Assembly (NCBI GenBank): GCA_023374045.1
Contig: CM041776.1
Location: 144,153,296-144,217,295, forward strand
Source of the DNA: Limonium bicolor
Lineage: Eukaryota > Streptophyta > Magnoliopsida > Caryophyllales > Plumbaginaceae
DNA length: 64,000 nt
Direction: 5' to 3'
Positions within the stretch are counted from its first letter, which is position 1; each line of letters begins with the position of its first letter. Below the pieces are notes generated by a model that saw nothing but the letters and a program-made list of their open reading frames with translations, searched no databases and was not told the DNA's origin. Position numbers and translations under genes: made by a program. Shown here piece by piece: positions 11,506-23,825 of this stretch.

Positions 11506-13473
11506 AAGTGAAAATGAGTAAATGTATGATGGGTCTAAATGGATGTAGAAGGATTAGGGTTTATGTCAAACCTGGAGATGGTAGGGCTCAAGACTGGAAT
11601 GATTCTTATGTGTGAATGTATTGGATGATAGGTTTAGGTGTAGGAGGGTCCTCAGAATGTGTTAATCTGTGGGTAGGGCTAGGCTTACGGGGAGTGTACT
11701 ATGAGCTGGTGTGGTTTGAGCTTTGGGTTCCATTGGCGTTGTCACAGCAATTGTTGGAACCAACAATTGCCCCCAGTATTTTCCCTCAAGACAATCTGCT
11801 AGAATTCATGGCAATCGATCGGAACGATCGATTGCCCCAGTATTTTCTTTGGTTAAACGTGTGAACAAGTCTTATCCTTACAGGGTCAAGGCTTATGTTT
11901 TGATGTGGTGCTTCCTAACCTACACTCGACGTGTTTGGTGTTTGCACTCGTTTCTCGCTTACGGTCACAACTTCTCAACCATTGAATTTGACATTTGTTA
12001 GATTTACACATTCAACCTGTTACTTTCACATGACTGGATGCACAACTACTAAGTCGGAAGTCTTTTGAGCTTATAACATGGCTATGAGGTGTGATGAATG
12101 ACAACAGGATAACGGAGGAATGCTTAGGATATGTGGAGCTTTAAGGATGACCAAAGCTGCAACTTGCACCGTCTCTCGGACTTGTATTCTTTGCCTTGAA
12201 GTCGTTTGGCTACTTCGTGATGACTTCGCTTGTGAACTTGGGACTTGGAACTTTTAGATTGTTCCTTGCACCTTCTCTCTTTTTTCTGATTTTGGATTTC
12301 TTCGAGGCTTTTCAGATTTGCCTTTCTTTGAATCTCCTTTCCTTCGGGTTCTTGTGTTTCCCTGGCTTTGAACTTTGAGAGCTGTTTTTGATGTTAACTC
12401 ATTTGGATCCTGTGTCACTTTGGGACCATTTGCGGATCGTTTCATCACGCTGGTAGCAGTTTTGCTTCTTTGGACTTGTGAAGTTGTTGTTCGGAAGTCG
12501 GGCTCCTTGCTTCCTTTGGTCACCGGGTCGGTTATTCATCATTGGCTGGCTTATTTATGGAGCTTGTAGTGTTGTAAAAGAGGTCATATATGAAAGCTCA
12601 GCGGGGGTGCCTTGGGTGTAATGTCAGGGTTCACAAGCTTTTTGGCTGTGTGGTGCTATACCTAGGTGCTTCGTCATCCCTAATAGTTGTGTATCCGTTC
12701 TTTGTTACTTTTCACAGGTTTAAGCGTAAATTTACAAATTATCTCCTTCGTTTGGAGTCATGCCGTTTACCTCACCTTTGAATGTGACCTCTCTGGAGTC
12801 GTGTAAAAATGACACGCTCTTTCGCTCTTGGTTTTACCGCTCAAAGCACTCTCGCAAAATGTACACTCAGAGACTTGTTTGCACGTTTAAACATTATCAT
12901 TCCTTAACTCAGATTGCCCCCGGTATTGCTGTGGGGTTTACTAAACAAACCTTAGAATGCCCAAGTTACTTATGGAGGGTGATTGCATGTATGATGGTGA
13001 GTGGTGATGGGGTGTTTGCTGAATGATTTATCTTTTTTTTTTTGTTTGTGGTAGTTGTTGTTTTTATGTGTCTGGTAAAATGGTAAAAATGATGGAATGC
13101 TGTGACATGTGTGGTGGCTGTAACTTGGATGGGAAGGTGATTTTGTACAAGAGGTTTCATGCGAAAAGAAGGTCTTTCCTTTCATATGTTTGCAGACATG
13201 CTTTATGAGTGAGAGTCTTTCTCTTTTTTTTTCAGCACATAAACGAATGTATAAACATTAAAACATGAACAAAGAAGAAATTTTATTGATAACCAAAGGG
13301 AACAACGGTGGCACTGAGTACCGATTAAACGGGAAAACAACTGAACTAGCTAAAGAACTTAAAAGAAAAAGGAAAAGGACAAAAGCTACGCGAAACAACT
13401 TAAAGGGGGAAAACAACAAAGATTCCTAGTGGTGTTTTGGCATAGGATTCCCAAAGATATTCCCGCGCTGCGC
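11506..13473 (-). mobile_element. Element B, noncoding 3' region
   Basis: No coding feature is recognised; the frames up to about 90 codons here have no family motifs. 11740-12590 is the part shared with the fragment at 1005-1815, so it belongs to the element and is its better conserved 3' segment. The rest, about 12590 to 13473, has no other copy in the window. On the minus strand the gag remnant is followed, apart from the inserted solo LTR, directly by this region, so pol is absent. Confidence 0.6.
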
Positions 13474-16400
13474 TGTAACACCCCATCCAACATTAACATA
13501 CTTACAATTAAACTGCAGCGGAAAAACAACTTCATCACATCACTTAACTCGTTGGTGTTACACGCCGTTAACCACCCACGTGGCTAACAAGGCTATTACA
13601 TATACACTGTACCGGTCTGATGGACTAGATTCCCGAGCGACTACACATTACTGACCCTTTCCATTAACAACAAACATACACATACCTTCCAACTATACCG
13701 AGTATTTACAAACTGATGCCGATAACAATTTCGGTCTTACTACACCTACTGTATATATACAACTTAAATGATTACCCATGTACAACTACTACCCACCCCT
13801 CCTACTCTCGAACGGCTTCCAGCTTTTGTACCTGAAATAGGAAAAGAAGAGAAAGGGTGGCCCCCAAGGGGCTCAGCACCTTGGCTGGTAAGGTAATCCC
13901 GCAGCCCACATGCTACCGGGCCACGCACAACTAATTGTCGTCTTATTAGCATGCGGTTGATTATATTTAAATCATGCATGCAACTGTAAACACATAAAAC
14001 ATAACATTTCGCCTCAATGGGCTCAACAAACGGATAATACATCCTTACTTGATAAGTCACTCATGGTATTCATTATCCCTAGAGTGTTCCTCCTCTAATG
14101 GAGCTACTTCCTTAATAGACGACACTTACCCATAATCGGGTTATCCTTAAACGCCTCTTATCACAAACTGGGATTCATATCCATGATCCACATACTCCAC
14201 ATTTTACAACATATAACATGCATCCCATAACAACACTTTCACGTTTCAACGTGCACATAGTAACATCGCAATAGAAATTGCATTACAATAACATCACATA
14301 ACATAACGGGAATGGTTCTCTTAGGAACCAACCCAAACATTGTTAATACACTGGTGAGCCTAGAGAATGTTGCCAGTCTCATGATAAACTCGTTACATAA
14401 CTCGTTACCGTCTCTTAAATGAACGGATAACTTAACACAAGGTGTCTCGGATATAGTGATCCAAGCACACCGAACAAACATAACATAGTATGCCCCTGTG
14501 GCCCGACGTGAGTCAGTAATAGCCGTGGTTAAGCTAAAGGGAAGGTTGGAAACCAAATTGGAAAAACAACCATAACATACGGAGAGGATCGAACCTGATA
14601 TGACAACGACCCCCATACTCACACGCGTGACCGGAACAGACCGGACTCCTCACTTCCCCCGTTAGCACTTGTCAGAAGTTCATCATTGAACTTAGTTAAA
14701 CAACATCACAACATTGGGTTAAGTCTTGTTAGACACACACAGGGAAGGGAGAGTCATACATTCACACACAAACATCACACACAAACATCACATAACTAAC
14801 TCACGCATAGCCGTGGTTAGAACGTTCCTTAGGTCGGAAACGTTATCGCCGGATACCGTTCTCCTACGTTTACCTAATAGTGGTTAACTAGCCCTTCAAG
14901 CGCATTCGAGGTTACCGGTATCGGCACGTAAACATACAACAACAATAACGACTGTAAACTCGTTTCATGATTTATCTTATAACGTGGCAAACACACAGAA
15001 AAACACATTGGCATACAAGCCGGTGTAATCCGGTAGGACACAGGTTGCAAGAAACCATACCTGTCACCGGAGTCCACTTTATCATGTCCACTTATGTTCC
15101 TCGAGCAATTCTCGAACAACTGATAACATTACATGTACTTCTATTAACATCGGGGTAACATGATTGTTTAAAGTCTAATGCTTATAATTTTTCCCCGTTA
15201 ACTTAGTTACATAACTTCACATTTTAACTTGTTTTACTTTTACATTTTAATACAACTTTTCCCCCACTAAATTGTCATTGTAACTCACTCAACATGTCTT
15301 TAAATAACCTCATATCATCATTACTAACTAATTACCATTTTTAGACATCGTTTTCCACCTTAAAAAAAGTTTTTGGTCCATACAGTGGCCTGTTCGAACT
15401 TGTGTCCGGACTTCCCAAGTTCGGACACAAGTCGAGACTCAAAACTGAAGACAGACGCCTGTCCGAACTTGTGTCCGGACTTCGGAAGTTCGGACATGGG
15501 TCGAGGAAAATTGAATGAAGAAGCAGGTACGTCCGAACTTGTGTCCGGACTTCCCAAGGTCGGACACAAGTCGAGACTCTGAAATTTTTTTACGCAACAG
15601 GCCTGTCCGAACGTCCATGTCCGGACGGATGTTCGGACAAGGCAAGACACTCATTTTCTAAGCCTTTAAACACTTAACCAATTTCACCAAACTTCTCCTT
15701 AAGCCTCATAATGTTTCCTAACATCATTTGGTACACTCACACCCTCATACAACATCAATAAAACTCATTTTCTATCTCCTTAAACACTTACTCATTTCAT
15801 ACCGAAATTCCTAACACTTATGATATTCTCCTTAGGTTTCTAAGTGGTGTTCCATACCTATGATAACCACTATGCCAATAATGTTTCCTCACCACTACAA
15901 CACATCATCTCTCAAGCATCTATTCCCATAACTAACTCCTTATGTCATTCTTGAAATCCTTTTTCAAGTTTACCCTTCCTCCTTGTTCACCAAAGTTTGC
16001 ATAAATCTCAACACAAGTCTAAATGACTTTGGTGTATCCCAAAACATTCATTTGCATTATAAAATCCTCTAGAACATTGCCAAAGCCCTTTTTACATCTT
16101 TAAACACCCATAATGCATGCTTCTTCCACTAGTTGAACACTTAACCATTCTCACACTTCCAAACTCCAACCAAAACTCTTTTTAAACACTTAGAACTTCT
16201 TATACATTATCTAAATTTTGCCATAGGTTCTCTTAGCACAATGTCATACCAAAACACATTGTTTTTCACCATAAAACATTCAAGAACACCTAAAATCCAT
16301 CAAGAGTATTCTTACACTCAAACACTTAGGTTTTCACCCTTTTACAACCAAAAACACTTAATCACTTAATGCACATTCCTTACAATCAACATATTGTTTT

Positions 16401-18230
16401 TCCTCCTTTAACCATCCAAGACACTCAACTTCACAAAGAATGTTCTTTACACACATCTAAATCCATCAAACACTTCTTATACACAAACTTCACACATTTA
16501 GCACTACATCACAATATAGTGCATAATTTAAATTGCATGGCACTTAGGCCCTTAAATAACATGGCTCTTAGGCCCTTAAGTTGCGTAAACCTTAAACACT
16601 GAATTTCCACATAGTATATTGCCTTTAACCTGCAAATACACTCAACATCACATATGCCCCTTAATAGTTTCCTTGAGAGCATTTTCTAGGTCATTCACCT
16701 TTGGCTCCTTAGGTATTTTATTAAGCAAATCAAGCTCATTTTCCTAAGGCATTTAAACTACATTGAGATAGTTTGTTTACCTCTTTTTTTCCTCACAAAC
16801 TTCTTTCTTGTTTCCTTGTAAAACCGGTAAGGATGTTTGGTTGTTTGTCAACTTCTAAACAATGTACAAATAATAGAATGAGTATTCAAGCATTATGCTT
16901 CATCTCATTGTAAACCCTAGGCACATATATTGTCTTAACACATTAAGGTAGTTGTTTTACCTTGGAATTGGAAGAGAGCTTGAATAAGCATCAAGAGAGG
17001 ACTCCTCCAAACCCTTTGAAGATTGCAATGAAGCTATGGAAGAACAAGAGAAGACACCATTAATGGTGAATTTTCGGACATGTACAAAATGAGAGGAAAC
17101 TTGGTTTTTCTTTGAGTTTCCTTACCTTGAAGCAAAGGAGAACAACAAGGTGTGAAAATATTAGCTCAAGCTCCTTCAATGGTGAATCTCCATGGCACCA
17201 AAATTGAGCTCTTGAAGATTTGAAAAGGTAGAAGTGTAGAGCTTGGTCTAACTAAGACAAATATGGTCTTAGAATTTGATTTGGAGCATGCAGTTGGATT
17301 TGGCAAGCATTCATAGATGGAGTCCATGTGTGGAACCATAGCAAACCGTAGAAGAGAGCATGAAGGGAGGAAGAACCGTGTGAAATGAGAAGGAAGAAGA
17401 GAATGAGAAGGTAAGTTTGCTTTTGGAAGATATTTATGTTATAAAGTAACTTTCTTCCTTTACTTACTTTTCCTTCCTTTCCTTAATTGAATTCTTTTAC
17501 ATGTTGCTCACTATAACAAAAACCGGCCCCCAATAGTTACCTAGGGGTGTTTTGGTCTTTGTTGACCAATTAACTTACTTATAATAACATATGTTACAAA
17601 CCTTTATAAAAGTTACTATTCACTAAAACAAGGCACATAGATGTGAAATTTTTGATTTCCCATTGATATAGACTTCCAAATGTGATACTATATAGTACAC
17701 ATGTTAATTAAAGAGTAATGATGGACATTTAGCCATTCAAAACTCATTTACAAGACAATTTTTCAAAAATGTGCTTTAAGACTCCTTAAAGCACATTTTG
17801 TGTTTTAACTTGTTTTCAAGCTTGGTTTTCTTTGGTAATTGATTTAATATGTTCATTAACATATTTATAAGGCATAGGTATGACCTTTAGGTCTTATACA
17901 AATTTATCCCAAGCTTAGAGCACATTTTTGCTCTTATTGACTTTAAGGCATTTATTTGTGTTTTGTTTGGTTTAATTGTCTACCAAGGTTTCCTAAGGAC
18001 TTAATTAGCCTTATTAAATCATAATTGAATATTATTAAGTCTTGGTAGGCTCTTTGGGTCCTAACCAAGTTCACTCCAAGCTCAGAGCATGTTTTTGCTC
18101 AAACTGTATCTTAGTGCTTTATTGCATTTTAGTATGGTTTAAATTGTTCACTGATGTTTCTAAGGCACTTTTTAGCCTTTACATACCATAGTTTAAATGT
18201 TTAACACATATCAAGGTTTGGGGTATTTCA
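13474..18230 (-). mobile_element. Solo LTR of the large-LTR family (4.76 kb), nested in B
   Basis: On the minus strand it starts TGAAATACCCCAAACCTTG at 18230 and ends GGGGTGTTACA at 13474, the same ends as the LTRs of G. It carries the same ordered blocks, including TTTCAGGTAC with GAGAGTAGGA near 13805-13840 and the 'tgacaggtatggtttcttgc' block near 15060. No primer-binding site or interior follows; Ogre-like sequence resumes on both sides. Flanks are tgcgc (13469-13473) and cgcgc (18231-18235), a target duplication with one mismatch. It most likely arose by LTR-LTR recombination that removed the rest of a full element. Confidence 0.85.
15391..15642. repeat. Hairpin array in the solo LTR
   Basis: Four inverted repeats start at about 15391, 15461, 15531 and 15604. 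The first three share GTCCGAACTTGTGTCCGGAC, then CAAGTTCGGAC or a close variant, giving an 11-base stem. The fourth is a variant with GTCCGGACGGATGTTCGGAC. Spacing is 70, 70 and 73 bases. This GC-rich island is unlike the AT-rich LTR around it. Confidence 0.85.
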
Positions 18231-18235
18231 CGCGC

Positions 18236-19867
18236 TCTGAGAACTGAATTCCCTGGTCAATCAGGTCTTGGATCTTAGGCTGCAGGGCCCTGCAATGATC
18301 GGTGTCATGACCTGGTAACTGATGGTAGTGACAGAACTGATTTGGACTCCTGCCCAAACGGGTGACTCCTGGCCGGGGCGGAAGAGGCTGTAAGATGTTC
18401 TACTCCTGGAGCTTTTTCAGAGCATGACTCAAAGGCCGACCGATATCTGTAAATTCTCGCTGATTGAAATCCGGTCTTGGAGGTGGTACCGCTCGATAGT
18501 TCCTCCCTTGTTCCCTTGGCTGTTGGACTGCATTCACCTCGTACTGTCCCGTGTACCTCTGCGGTGCGCTCTATGCGTAAGCTGCGGTCGGGTAGGAAGC
18601 TTTCGCTGGTTCAGATTTTAGGAACTTTGAATTATTTCTGGATCCTCGAGGATACCCAAGCTTTAAGTCTCCCTTGTGGATCTTCTCCTCCAAAACTCCT
18701 ACCTGGCCCATGAGCATATCAAAGCTTGGAAAGTACATATACTTTAATTCATCATTGTACTGCTTTTGCATGTTCTCAACAATCATGCGAATTTGTTCCT
18801 GCTCATCCATCCTTGTGGGCATGCCTGCTGCCTTCCTCCTCCACCGCTTTATAAAGTCAGACATGGACTCACTTCCCGTTTGGCGCGTGCTGGCAAGGTC
18901 AGACCGGGTGATTTCCAAGTTTTTAGCATACTCAAAGTGAGTCAGGAAGGTCTCACATATCTCCTCGTATGTCTTGGTGTTCATTCTTTGAGTTAGGTAC
19001 CATCGTTGAGGAATCTCATCTAGGTATGGGGCAAAAACCTTGGCCTTCTGCATATCATTGAGCCTCAGGATAGACATCTCTCGATCAAACATCGCCAAAT
19101 GAATTTGGGGATTGGTCGAGCCCTTGTAGAGAGCCAAGGTGGGGAGCTTCAGCTTCGCAGGTAGCTCAACGTCTGGATAAGATCCCATGGAGAGATAGTC
19201 AAAACCAGCAGGTTTACCGGCCTTTTCCATGCGCTCAATGCGCCTCAAAGCCCTCTGAACCTCAGCAGCTAACTGGTTCCCGGGAGCACCACCTCCGTAT
19301 CCAACATGGGTGTCATGTCCCTCCAAGGAGATATTGTCCGGCCGTATAAAGGGTTGACAAATCCCTGCAGCGGTCCTTTCTATCTTGCTGCCTCCAAGGA
19401 TCCTATTTTCTCATGGAGCTCAACTGTGCCGCCGTATGCCGTGCCTCCAGGGCTTCAATGGTAGCTTGATGTTTCTGTACTAGGCTGGCTATTTGATCCT
19501 GCTCCCCCGTTGGACCTCCAGTGGCTCTGCTTTGGGCTGTCGTTTCCAACGCGGCCAACTTATCCTCCAGCTTGGTGATTGTGTCCACATATTTATTTTT
19601 TAGTGCCTGGATTGCTTCCTGGTGCTTCAAATCAAAATTCTCATGAGCGCTTCAACAGAAGTGTTCTGGTTTTCCCCCTGCTTGCTGATCCTCCTGAGGG
19701 ATATCGTCATGGGCCTGGACCGACATGTCAGATGAGCTGGAGTCTACTTCGGGCTGAAATGACGGAAGTGGAGGAGTAGGCAGTCGGGTCAAACGTCCGG
19801 AACTTCTGTCCCAGCGCCTTTCTGAAATCTTGCCTCCTTTCTGTTTCAGAACATAGAGTAAAAACAA
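18236..19867 (-). pseudogene. Ogre-like gag remnant
   Basis: The reading frame at 19326-18571 encodes a capsid-like gag core, with YPDVELPAKLKLPTL near its start, then WYLTQ and FIKRWRRKA further on. The frame continues past TAG at 18571-18573 and past TAG at 18400-18402, ending with a zinc-knuckle-like FCHYHQLPGHDTDHC followed by RALQPKIQDLI, typical of Tat/Ogre gag. Upstream (19867-19403) a separate stretch in another frame has coiled-coil character (KLEDKLAALE) and an in-frame TGA near 19653. The copy is broken by at least these three stops and a frame change near 19330-19400. It is cut at 18231 by the inserted solo LTR. Relatives read CAG where both TAGs stand, as far as I recall the family; that is an inference. 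Confidence 0.8.
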
Positions 19868-20662
19868 AAAACATTAGGGCACGGGCTTTCAATGACATGG
19901 AAAGATTTTCCAGGACTTTTTTTTGGACGGTTCGGGCCCTAGCGGGCTAGAGATTTTTGGCATGTGACATGGGCCAGCAATCCTAGTGGACACCTTCGAG
20001 CTTATTCTGAGAGGGTGATGTCGTGGAGGTAAATGCATTTGGGCCACTGAAACCCTCAAGTGTTTCATTTGGACTGGGAGAGATTGATGGATCGATACAG
20101 ACATTGGGCCTGAGGCCCAGGAGAAAGAACATATGCACAGAAGCCTTACATAAGGAGGTGATGCAAATGTCCTCACAAAATGACTCAGTCCAACGGGTAC
20201 AGATCGATCCGGAGAGGTGCTTGGGGCACGGGCCCAGGTCACCACAAAGGAATAGGGCTTGCACGCTATTCTCTTTGGGCTTCCCCACTTTTCTCACATC
20301 ACCTGAAGGTGTGCGTCTACGGTTGGGTCTTTGACTGACCAAACAATGGGCTAGGTAGGGGTACTGCCGGGAAAATGCTTGGGGCTAAAGCCCAGGTATT
20401 AAGGGGGTGTGGTTAGACGACACCCTCCTCTTTTCCCCCACTTATTCACATCACCTAAAAGGTGTGAGTCCCAGACAGGGGACCCTCAAACGGGTCCCGA
20501 GGTGAGGTTGGTTTATGTGGACCCTCGCTCTCACATGATGCAAAGTTGCAGAAATCTAAATTGCGCACAAAAGTAAACAAACAGTATAATAAAAGCCATA
20601 AATAAACAATTATTCAAGTAAGCCCTCTTTCTTAAAATTAACAAGTTAATATTAAGAATTTT
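19868..20662 (-). other. Element B, 5' leader
   Basis: Lies between the primer-binding site and gag on the minus strand. Two overlapping minus frames (20342-19983 and 20245-19889, about 118 codons each) and a plus frame compete here. None has recognisable domains, and I do not call them genes. G/C-rich patches such as 'gggcacgggccc' recur. Confidence 0.5.
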
Positions 20663-20681
20663 GTCCCCAGCAGAGTCGTCA
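20663..20681 (-). promoter_or_regulatory. Primer-binding site, tRNA-Arg type (element B)
   Basis: Minus-strand TGACGACTCTGCTGGGGAC. It matches the tRNA-Arg-type primer site of Ogre elements (TGGCGACTCTGCTGGGGAC) with one G-to-A change. It lies three bases after CTCACA, a plausible LTR end at 20685. Confidence 0.8.
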
Positions 20682-20684
20682 GTC

Positions 20685-22461
20685 TGTGAGCCTCGATTTT
20701 AAACCCTATCCTATGTGGATTAAGTTGATTAGGATCTAATCAGGTTTTAGGTCCACTTATAACCTAAGATTAATAACTATGTCATATAACAATAATTATC
20801 AAAACCTAAGCTAGCTCACTGGAACCTATTATGAGTCGCCACCTAATTTTAACCTAGATCAAATTAGGAAAGGAGAGTTCGGGTTCAGGGGCTTGATATT
20901 CGACTTAATTAGGGTTCAAATTACTTTCATTACCCTTCCTAGGTCGTTTTTCCTCTACTTGGTTTATTTACGGCTTTCTACAAAGTTGTTTATAACCCAG
21001 GTGCACGCTTCTGTTTTTTTATTTTTTAACGTTTTTTGACAGAAAATTAAAATGAAATTGAAAGTTACCTAAACCAGGGTTTCGGAGGCAGGATTAGGTC
21101 AAATTTTAATTACGTCCGTAGCCACGGACCCCAGTTGAATTCGGTGATTTCAAAAATAGAACTAAAATAAAAACGCAAACTTGAAAAGTCCGGGGCCACA
21201 GACAGGGTGTCCGTGGGCCCGGACATGTGTTGATAGAAACCCTAAAATTTGAAAAATTGAAAAATATAAAATCCCGCCACCATCCGTGGGTGTCCGTGGT
21301 CACGGACAACCCGTCCGTGGTCCCGGACAATGAGTCCAAGGTCACGGACAGCCCACGGACAGTGGGTTTTCGATGGTTCCCGAGGGTGTTTTGAGCTCAA
21401 ATTTTATGGGTGTGTAGCCTGAAGGATTTTAAACACGTTAGTAATTGAAAGAACTCAATTTGACATCAAAATTAATACAAAACTTAGCAAACAAGTAACA
21501 TGGCAGTAGCTGAAACAATTAACGACACAGAAGCGAAAAAGAGTTAGTTTAAGCCCACCTTTTGAGGCAAGACTGATAATATCGTGAGGAGTTAGGAAAA
21601 TGAAATTTCTACCTGTTTTACCTTCGGATTCACGATGATTCTTCACACCTGGATTCGTCGAGTGCTCCGTTGATAGCAGACCCGAAAGGATTTCGAACCA
21701 AGCTTCTGGTTGTTGGTTGTTCTTGCCGTTCTTCACATTTTGGTGATGTTTTTATGGGGTTTTGATGATTATTGGTGCTTTGGAGATTGGAAAACGTGTT
21801 TAGATGGTGATTTCGGGGGATTTTCAGTATGATTTGGGTGGCCGGGTGTTGGAAAATGTGAGAGAGAGAGAGGAGGCTGTGTTTTCTGACTCCCTAGGGT
21901 TCTTGAGTATATGATGTTCTAATCTTATCAAAAACCTATCCCCTTATATAGACTTTCTTAAAGATAAAGAAAATCTAGTAAAAGTAAGATTTTTTGATAT
22001 TTTAATTAAATGACTTCCCAAAGGAATTTTGCTGTGAAATTTTAACCACGTGTCAAGGATGGAAATTATGAATTTTCTGAAGTGGAATCGGATTTTTTAA
22101 ATGTTGGAATTTTTTAAATTGAATTTCTCGTCAGATTCAGTCAGAAATTGCTAGAAAATTATTGGAAATTCGAAAAATCAAAATTCCAACGCCATTATGC
22201 TTAGAATGTCATCCTCTATCATGGGTTAAAATATCAAAGCATTTCAAGCTGATTTGGGCCTCTTTCGGAGGAGAGAGAAAGCCTATAGGAGGTCCCATGA
22301 GCCTTAAAATTACAAAAACGCCCCTGACAATGACGAAACTGCTCCTCATGCCCTGGGATGCGCCGATCGAGCCGGAATCCCTCATTACTCGATTAAATTC
22401 CCCTCACAACACCAAAATCTCGTAGACCCTAACCAGGGGGGTCAAAATTTTGGGTATAACA
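20685..22461 (-). mobile_element. Element B, 5' LTR (about 1.78 kb)
   Basis: Minus-strand start TGTTATACCC at 22461; end placed at CTCACA (20685) because the primer-binding site follows three bases later. It shares 20846-22461 with the truncated 3' LTR. Adjacent AAGTA (22461-22465) resembles AAGTA at 8855-8859, but because host sequence is missing at the left junction this may be coincidence rather than a target duplication. Confidence 0.75.
21113..21366. repeat. GTCCG/CGGAC palindrome cluster in 5' LTR of B
   Basis: Counterpart of 9126-9375, with the same alternation of GTCCGTGG, CCACGGAC and GTCCCGGAC. A few base changes between the copies fall inside the palindromes (for example 'ccacagacag' here against 'ccacggacag'). 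Confidence 0.75.
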
Positions 22462-23825
22462 AGTATATACCTCAAGTGTTGGAAACAATAGAGGGAGTAC
22501 TACATATAAGGTAGTAGCTCGACCTCAACCGACAGTAAGTCGGAAAGACCAACTGAATTAACACAGCAGTACACAGAATAAGTTTCCAGAGAATGGAATA
22601 TAAAATCTATAGCTCATCGAGTTCACATACAGTAAGAAATACTATGCGTTGATTGAGAAACCGTTACTCCCCAAAATAAAAAGGGATAGACGGGTGTTAT
22701 ACAGTACACTAAGAATTACGACAAGAGTAAACTAGGCTCTTAAGTTATCAGGGTCGCACAGCAGAAGCTAGTGGGCCCATAATTCTAAAGTTGAATATGT
22801 ATAGTGAATACAGTAAAGAGTAAACGGCTAATTATCAATGCTTAAAATCCTGACAGGCCCGAACCGAAACCGGTTATGAGTTAAATAAACTCCAATGAGA
22901 ATTCTTGGTTCAGGGACTAAACCTCCAATATTGTTAAGATCCTCTGACCGGAACACAGTGTATAATAGACCACATGGAAGTTAAAATACTTCATGGCCAC
23001 GGAATGTCTTAAACCAATGTTAAGTTATAACATATGGCCGATTACGTGGGCGTAATCCCTTTTAAGGGGGGTAGAGCGCAAAATCACTTAGTGTATGTTT
23101 ACATACAAGTGTATGTGAACTATGGTGTGCATAGCACAAAATAATTTGTTTTGACGATTGGTGTGTATGTTACATGAACATACGTATTCATTCATGGTTT
23201 AATGGTGGTTTAATTGTGTTCATTGCGCATAGAAGTTGCGAATATCATTGTTATAAGTGTACCTACCTTGTTAACATTGGTGTGAGAGTACAAGTGTAAA
23301 GAGAAACTCCTGGGGAACTAAAACCCCCGACAGTATATGTTTATATAAGACCAAATGTAGTATTGTGATTTTGATCAATATATAATATATATATAGTATT
23401 GTGATGTATGAAGTGGTATAATTCCCTAGGTAACTCGATTAGTGGTGAATTGAGAATGGTTGATGGACAGAGTTCCATCCTTTGGAGATGTATTGCCTTG
23501 TGATTATGACTAGAATAATCAAAGAAATAGAAAATGGAAGTAATTGAATTGTTTGATGGTGTGATTGTGACTAGAAGGATTAAAAGATAGAAAATGGTAA
23601 ATGTTTGAATTAGTTGCTGGTGTGAAATTGAAGTGGGAGGTGGAACTTGGTTTGCATGCGATCAAGGGAACCCAAACACAAATTGGGGTGGAAGGATAGT
23701 TCAACACTGATGCTGATCACATCTAGGTTGGATGACTCTTGAAGCTCCCTATAAGTGGTCACAAATAATCACGTTAAGAATAAGATGCAGTTAGCATAAA
23801 TTGGACTTGAGTTCGTTAGTTTAGG
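22462..23825 (+). mobile_element. Element A, internal region part 2
   Basis: Resumes homology to G at about G 52890 and runs to about G 54185, sharing 'cgacagtaagtcgga', the internal polypurine tract at 23057 and 'gatgctgatcacatc'. It is noncoding in all frames. About 0.9 kb that G has between 51998 and 52890 is missing from A. The sequence ends about 0.6 kb before a 3' LTR would be expected. Confidence 0.75.
23057..23074 (+). promoter_or_regulatory. Internal polypurine-tract-like site (element A)
   Basis: CCCTTTTAAGGGGGGTAG, preceded by CGTGGGCGTAAT. It resembles the terminal polypurine tract of the family (TCTTTTAAGGGGGGTAGA at 54801) but lies about 1.3 kb inside the element. The same site is in G at 53467 and, inverted, in E at 59652. 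Confidence 0.55.

Larger units (their letters stand above)
8860..22461 (-). mobile_element. Element B, Ogre-like, non-autonomous, nested in A
   Basis: Two related LTRs (20685-22461 and truncated 8860-10472) flank a minus-strand element. In minus order it has a 5' LTR beginning TGTTATACCC, a tRNA-Arg-type primer-binding site (20663-20681), a leader, a broken gag, a long noncoding 3' part with tandem repeats, a polypurine tract (10473-10486) and a 3' LTR. The primer site, gag type and repeat-rich 3' region are those of the Tat/Ogre lineage. No protease, RT, RNase H or integrase remains, so it must have relied on another element's enzymes or lost pol by deletion. A foreign solo LTR occupies 13474-18230. 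Confidence 0.8.

Noticed and set aside
19889..20342. Two overlapping frames of about 118 codons in the leader of B
   Set aside because: Different frames on the same strand overlap with a third on the other strand, and there are no motifs; probably chance in GC-richer sequence.
8855..22465. AAGTA on both sides of element B as a target-site duplication
   Set aside because: The left LTR is truncated and host sequence is missing there, so the left AAGTA is probably not at the original insertion border.
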